Shown one piece after another: positions 18,001 through 20,766 of a stretch of DNA of 20,766 bases. Under the pieces are notes generated by a model, which was not told the origin of the DNA, made no database searches, and was given only the letters and a program-made list of their open reading frames with translations. Every line of letters begins with the position of its first letter. Within the stretch, counting starts at the first letter, position 1. The stretch lies in IMG/VR virus record IMGVR_UViG_3300036770_007679, positions 1 to 20,766 of that record; one strand, given 5' to 3'. This DNA comes from a virus. The position numbers and the translations under genes are program-made.

Positions 18001-19917
18001 ATTTGGAGAAATTTGTGTAGTGGGCAATTTTCCCTCATAAACTCCAGAAACTGTTGTTAAACCAGAAATAGTAATAGACTTTTCCGAAACAGAATTTATT
18101 TTTGCTATAGTACTAGTACTAAATCCTGGATTTGTAAATGAAACTAAGTTATTAACATTTACATTAGGGATAAAGTTATAATTTCCTGAGGTTATTGTAC
18201 ATATTCCATTATGTACAGAAGTTATTGTAGTTGATGGAATTTCCAATCTAGTGCTCTGGATAATATCTCCAGAAAAAGTTGTTATTCCAGAATTTGAATA
18301 TAATGATTTTGCGTCACCTAATCCATATGAAGATATTGCAGTAGAAACTCTGGATATATCAACTCCATTTACTGTTAATTTTTCTCCTACTGCAAAATTT
18401 CCATTAGTATTATAAATTGTAGCAATTCCAGAATTATTCACATCAAATCTTAAAAATCCAATAGATCCAGTTGCAGCACCTTTGATATATGCAGGAGTTT
18501 GAATATTAGCAGTTTCGTTTAAAGTAATTTCAGTATAGGTTTGAATATCAAATAGTGAAATATCCCATTGATTTATAGAGGAATTTGTGGTATTATAAGA
18601 TCCAGATTCCAAAGCGAAATCATAAACTCTTGCAATTCCTATCTCTTTTCCATACGATAAAGTACTAGAAGCTCCTACTCTTTCATCTCTTAAACTAACA
18701 GTATAATTTGTAGATAATCCAATATTTGGAGCTCCAATTACTCTATTAAGAGTGTATGTTGCCCCCGTCGAATAAATTACACTTTGATTTTTAAAAGTTT
18801 TGGTATTTCTTGGTTTTTCAAAATCTAATAATGAATTAGAAACAATTTCAACTTCATTACCTTGAATAAATGCTTTTCCAGGAGAAATACTATATAAACC
18901 TAAATCATCTCTAGGAATATTATTTAAATATGTTCTTTCATTTTCTTTAAAAACACCATTGTTACCTTTCAGGTTATTTAACGAGTTTTTTATTTCTAAA
19001 GTGAAAGGAGTTACATAATAATTTCCAGATTCATCATATGTTCTTCTTGCAAGTTCTTCTTTTAAGATATTATATTGTGGATTTTTTACTATATTTTCAA
19101 TTATTCCATTACGAATAGAAGCAATTTGTATAAAAGAAGATTCTGTTTGATTTTCAAATTCTCTTTTTGCTAAAATTACCTCTATTTTTAACCTATCAGA
19201 ACCTGGAGCAGCAAAATTTGAAAATCCTTGAGCGTTATCATATAAAGATTGATCTTGATCAGAAGTTATAATAGATTCTAAAACTTCAAATCCAACCTTA
19301 CAAGAAATATTAGAATCGGTTTTACTTAAAATCAAAGATTGGGATTTTACATCTACAAAATATCCTCTAATATAAAAGACCCCAGGAGATAAAGTAAATA
19401 TTACTCCTAAATTTTGATCTGAGACAACTCCAATTCCTTCTCCAGATCTTATTAAACTATTTCCACCTTCAATGATTGGAATAGATTCTTCTGTTAATAG
19501 AATTTCATTTGGAAAAAACGTGCTTGCTCCAGTTAATTCATTTGTTTCTAGATAAGTTATGTATAGATTATTTCCATCTACATATACAACTCTCGCTCTA
19601 ATACCAGATTGATTTCCTAGTACTATTTTATTAAGTAAATTTTTTGTATATTGTGATACACTTATTCCTTGATAGGATGCCTCTAAAGTTATATTAGGTG
19701 AATTTGATAAAGTGAATGCCCCAGGAATTACAACTGATCCATCTTTAAAAATATGATTCCCAAATTTTTCAATTTGATTTTGCAATATTGACTGCAGTCC
19801 AGTTAATTCCCTAGATTGAATTGGATATCCTGGTTTGAATAAAACTTTATAAAAGTTTTTGTTCGAATCAAAATCATCAAAATACGGAGAAACGTTTAAA
19901 TTTGTTATTTGGGGCAT
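12097..19917 (-). CDS. Giant baseplate/tail-fibre structural protein, DUF4815-like N-terminus (2606 aa)
   Basis: Starts [17 protein letters not shown]. Residues 1-65 ('[19 protein letters not shown]', '[18 protein letters not shown]', '[11 protein letters not shown]') match the DUF4815 family of large phage tail proteins as I recall it. Later landmarks: '[20 protein letters not shown]' (about 1106-1126) with '[12 protein letters not shown]'; '[12 protein letters not shown]' (about 1307-1318); a Thr/Ser-rich linker; '[15 protein letters not shown]' (about 1386-1400); an alternating-proline rod (1655-1754); '[10 protein letters not shown]' and '[19 protein letters not shown]' just after it; and a terminal '[13 protein letters not shown] ... 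[14 protein letters not shown]'. Two 'GE' pair segments and G-x-G-(Y/F) segments occur. It fills the place of T4 gp9-gp12, so a peripheral baseplate or fibre-connecting role is inferred. It lies 6 bases after gp8 with no good ribosome site, suggesting coupled translation. Confidence 0.82.
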   Translation of the reverse strand: MPQITNLNVSPYFDDFDSNKNFYKVLFKPGYPIQSRELTGLQSILQNQIEKFGNHIFKDGSVVIPGAFTLSNSPNITLEASYQGISVSQYTKNLLNKIVLGNQSGIRARVVYVDGNNLYITYLETNELTGASTFFPNEILLTEESIPIIEGGNSLIRSGEGIGVVSDQNLGVIFTLSPGVFYIRGYFVDVKSQSLILSKTDSNISCKVGFEVLESIITSDQDQSLYDNAQGFSNFAAPGSDRLKIEVILAKREFENQTESSFIQIASIRNGIIENIVKNPQYNILKEELARRTYDESGNYYVTPFTLEIKNSLNNLKGNNGVFKENERTYLNNIPRDDLGLYSISPGKAFIQGNEVEIVSNSLLDFEKPRNTKTFKNQSVIYSTGATYTLNRVIGAPNIGLSTNYTVSLRDERVGASSTLSYGKEIGIARVYDFALESGSYNTTNSSINQWDISLFDIQTYTEITLNETANIQTPAYIKGAATGSIGFLRFDVNNSGIATIYNTNGNFAVGEKLTVNGVDISRVSTAISSYGLGDAKSLYSNSGITTFSGDIIQSTRLEIPSTTITSVHNGICTITSGNYNFIPNVNVNNLVSFTNPGFSTSTIAKINSVSEKSITISGLTTVSGVYEGKLPTTQISPNDFKVLTSKLQNSSDNTLYTPLPKKNISTLNLTDSYIIIRKQFDVNITNNSVNIPPNLLGENEFFLPFDEERYCLLRSDGNTEILTSDKFTISSGGRELTIQGLGSDSRAILTVTLQKNKIRSKSKIRNKVKIITVDKSKYSYSGIGNTTNNDGLVYGNYPYGTRVQDEEICLLYPDVTKIHAIYESSSINSPDLPALILSNIDGQTNSTSDFILGEEFIGSESECIGIFVAQVSSSQISYISLNGKSFKLGETISLLESGVTSQISSILDGDINITDKFSFDDGQRSTIYDYSRVKRKQNTQEPYRKLKIVFEYSSYSQSDTGDITTVDSYNKYDYCDIRSINGIRNSDILDIRPRVDEYIVSENSRSPFESVGKTFSETQNSANNVLSSDESIILDYSIYLPRIDKIFLSKNGSFQVQIGESSEFPEAPLPIDGSIEIATISHPAYLCDLKSSNINLTDYKRYTMSDISKLETRIKNLEFYTTLSLLETTTSNLSIKDSNGVDRFKSGFFVDNFTSIKPQLLGNKIKNSIDDKTNELRPSSYTTEVGLLIGSRSLNGIGNTLNPTVDIKFANDLVGENIRRSSVTSDSPGMGVITLNYREDLFLEQPFATRIENVTPYLVANYNGNIDLNPSSDIWVDSIRIEPLTLSGFTNYNERTTQITQSDLNSQTGWAPVIWGAWETQWTGSTSTDIPSREITTTDIRGGGTVTTTLETVNRTTTRTGTSSRLGSTRNISSSDSTVNLGDRILSVDVATFMRSRNIEFRGQKFKPQTQIYAFFNNVNINKFVFPKLIQIQMISGTFVSGETVLSRTNQSTFDSQNSQEIARIRFRLSQLNHRSGPFNNPTDTYINNPYDRSILPPTYSTTSTLLNVDLTSLCSQELGDFRGYIESGMELVGNTSGAIARVTEVKLVTDSSGYINGSFFIPNPNIRNNPSFRTGNATFRLTNSLTNSQIGGFVTTSGEENYYSTGNITPVQGTAISVRNVLVTHGSISQSRSESDTTTSIVDINVSAQVNLPPPVPVPVPVPVPVPAPAPAPSPSPSPSPVPNPAPRPAPAPVPFPGTSPSPRPTPNPAPRPVPVPVPSPRPSPVPVPVPVPAPRPAPVPVPVPVPVPAPRTAIQPPRPVFTGGRNTPGRLDPLAQTFSVGSESDSTGIFITSIDLFFQSKDSQIPIFIELRSVSLGTPTEHVYPFSRKVITPDKILISEDASIATKIIFDSPIFLEGNKEHAIVIGSDSTQYNAWISRLGEFDIRTASGPESRNVVVSSQPILGSLFKSQNASTWTPSQFEDLKFNLYSASFVPEGSLSFFNPELTQNNKQISTLIKDSLEIKSKRVRIGIGSTLQDNTLTVGNTVLQTGSYANGKYIGGAGIATNTLKIINAGIGFTPSLNTFYTFNNVPLTSINGNGKNATADITISQGIAIGATIRNGGTGYLVGEIVTASQIGISSLGTNLRMSVSNIAGINELIIDEVQGDFIVGSANSLRYINNSGVTTFLNNIVGGNVILSQPQVSVTDGLHIKVNHSNHGMHSRTNSVLISNAISDIKPTRILSTYEANDNISIIVENASEFSTFENVGVASTNPGYILINNEIIAYEGVSGNSLTNITRGIDNTSITRHSSLSLVYKYELNNVSLRRINKRHELQDSTISNSIDLDHYNIKIDMSSAGNVLPLPRGQVNRQGNVNFPNLYFKTNKNCGGIGINATQNIQFEILNPIVQTMVLPRTSISSRVRTVSGQSVSGNEASFVDQGYQNINLNSNNYFNSPRLICSKVNEDSKLSLLPGNKSFEMQINLKTFDSRISPVIDLDRVGMILVSNRVNSPITNFIEDDRISTLKDDPSAFVYATKPIQLEASSTSIKILVSAYINTYSDLRALYSILKDPNEDPIYYPFPGYSNRLVSGEVININNNDGTSDNFVAKTDNIGFGSNELVFKDYEFTIDNLPQFRYFSIKLIGSSTSQTYPPRIRDLRVIALA
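14656..14955 (-). repeat. 100-codon alternating-proline tract in the giant protein
   Basis: Residues 1655-1754 follow the pattern P-x-P-x, where x is mostly Val, Ala, Ser or Arg, with one interruption at 'PFPGTSPSP'. At the DNA level this is a series of imperfect 6-base units of the CC-x-G(T/C)-x type, visibly richer in G and C than the surrounding AT-rich DNA. Such a sequence should form a stiff polyproline-II rod separating the large N-terminal part from the C-terminal part that begins with '[10 protein letters not shown]'. The open frames on the opposite strand, rich in Trp or Leu, are by-products of the repeat. Confidence 0.92.
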
Positions 19918-19923
19918 AATTTT

Positions 19924-20766
19924 TTAGAATTGCAAAACAATTTTTATGTCTTCTTTTTGGTTGGTAGATCTTGTAATGGATGGTCTATTATCTACATATA
20001 GTATATTTCCAGAGTATTTTTGAACTTCTGGGTTTGATATTCCATCTACAAATTCTTGTCCAAAATAATAATTTCTATTATTTATAGTGACAGAATCTCC
20101 ATTAAAATTATTATCTATTTCTAAATTCAAACTTCCACCAGATATAATTAATGATCCTCCAGTGGAAGGCGATGATGTAAAACTTAATAGTTGTTTGGGA
20201 AGAGAAGGATTTAAAGAATCTGTCAAGCTAAAAGTATATCCAAATAAAGTTCTATCTTGTCTATATTTCAATACTCCTGTAATTTTATCGTACGCTAATA
20301 CAATTCCATAAGCTGTCAATCCAGCTCCAACAGTTTGTTGAATTATTTGATTTTCACTAAAGGAAGTTATTTTATAATCATCTTCCGAATTAATTCCTTT
20401 TAATTTCAATGCTCCAACTGCACTAGCTTTTGGAATAGTTAAAATTTCATTAGATTGATATGATTTTGGATTTTCAACCATTCCAACTCTAGCTATTTTT
20501 GTACCTACAACAAAATCTGGATTTTGAAAATCATTTTCTATTCTCGAATATATTAACGCATTTGATGCTCCCAATTCTCTGTAAATGTCATATCCATGGC
20601 CATTTTGTGGTGGGATTATTACATCAAATATTGGACTGATATCAGATGTTGGGAATCCAGATGTTGTCAAATCTACTTTTGCATAAGTATATCCACTTCC
20701 ACCTTTAGAAATTGTTATTGATTCTACTCTTCTCTGACTATTAATAACAATTGTGGCCTCTGCACC
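19924..20766 (-). CDS. gp8: Baseplate wedge protein gp8 (T4 homologue), 5' part outside window
   Basis: The frame is open to the right edge of the window, so the N-terminus is missing; 280 residues are visible. A TTG at 20670 is internal, because the same frame continues upstream as '...ISKGGSGYTYAKVDLTTSG'. The C-terminus 'YSGNILYVDNRPSITRS' then 'QKEDIKIVLQF' matches the end of T4 gp8 ('HSGEMIYMENRPPIIMA', 'QTEEINILFTF'), which is decisive. In T4, gp8 dimers are part of each baseplate wedge with gp6, gp7 and gp53 and contact gp10. The G-x-G-Y segment at the visible N-terminal side is not in T4 gp8 and resembles those in gp14 and the fibre proteins. The giant structural gene follows after 6 bases. 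Confidence 0.9.
   Translation of the reverse strand, partial: GAEATIVINSQRRVESITISKGGSGYTYAKVDLTTSGFPTSDISPIFDVIIPPQNGHGYDIYRELGASNALIYSRIENDFQNPDFVVGTKIARVGMVENPKSYQSNEILTIPKASAVGALKLKGINSEDDYKITSFSENQIIQQTVGAGLTAYGIVLAYDKITGVLKYRQDRTLFGYTFSLTDSLNPSLPKQLLSFTSSPSTGGSLIISGGSLNLEIDNNFNGDSVTINNRNYYFGQEFVDGISNPEVQKYSGNILYVDNRPSITRSTNQKEDIKIVLQF

Noticed and set aside
20668-20670. TTG as the start codon of gp8
   Set aside because: The frame stays open upstream to the window edge with fibre-like G-x-G-Y coding sequence, and the TTG lies in the middle of a continuous protein; the real start is outside the window.

Overview
The window is a compact, AT-rich block of virion-structure genes from a T4-like marine myovirus, most likely a cyanophage of the Kyanoviridae type; a pelagiphage relative cannot be excluded. 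The basis is recognisable homologues of T4 gp8, gp13, gp14, gp15 and gp16 in T4 order, very large tail and baseplate proteins full of 'GITT / GIGTT / GGSGYT' segments typical of marine T4-like phages, and T4-style late promoter sequence (TATAAATA). All genes lie on the minus strand, so transcription runs from the right end of the window to the left. There is no RNA gene, CRISPR array, transposon or defence cassette, and no gene-free stretch above about 75 bases.

In transcription order: (1) 20766-19924, the C-terminal part of baseplate wedge protein gp8, cut by the window edge. (2) 19917-12097, a giant 2606-residue baseplate/tail-fibre structural protein with a DUF4815-like N-terminus and a 100-residue alternating-proline rod. 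(3) Three small tightly packed genes at 12091-11330: a coiled-coil protein, a charged helical protein and a beta-rich protein. (4) Neck and tail-completion genes: gp13 (11303-10461), gp14 (10454-9078) and gp15 (9042-8044). (5) gp16, the small terminase subunit (8047-7592), overlapping gp15 by four bases. (6) A probable late promoter, then a tail-fibre block: a 1857-residue repetitive fibre-like protein (7520-1947), a 113-residue beta-rich protein (1942-1601), and a third fibre-like gene starting at 1570 and leaving the window at base 1.

Together the genes supply the outer baseplate (gp8 and the giant protein), the head-tail joining parts (gp13 and gp14 in the neck, gp15 capping the tail tube and sheath), one half of the DNA-packaging motor (gp16), and probable host-recognition fibres. 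In T4, gp9, gp10, gp11, gp12 and fibritin (wac) lie between gp8 and gp13; here one giant gene and three tiny ones fill that interval. In T4, gp17 follows gp16 directly; here fibre-like genes follow.

The most interesting signal is modular sharing. The same beta-type repeats (G-x-G-Y arrays, 'GE-x-(V/I)-x-G' pairs, and an 'I-x-x-E-x-I ... RG ... H' module) occur in gp8, gp14, gp15, the giant protein and the 1857-residue protein, and account for much of the size excess of gp14 and gp15 over T4. I see no convincing non-structural or wholly new system here.
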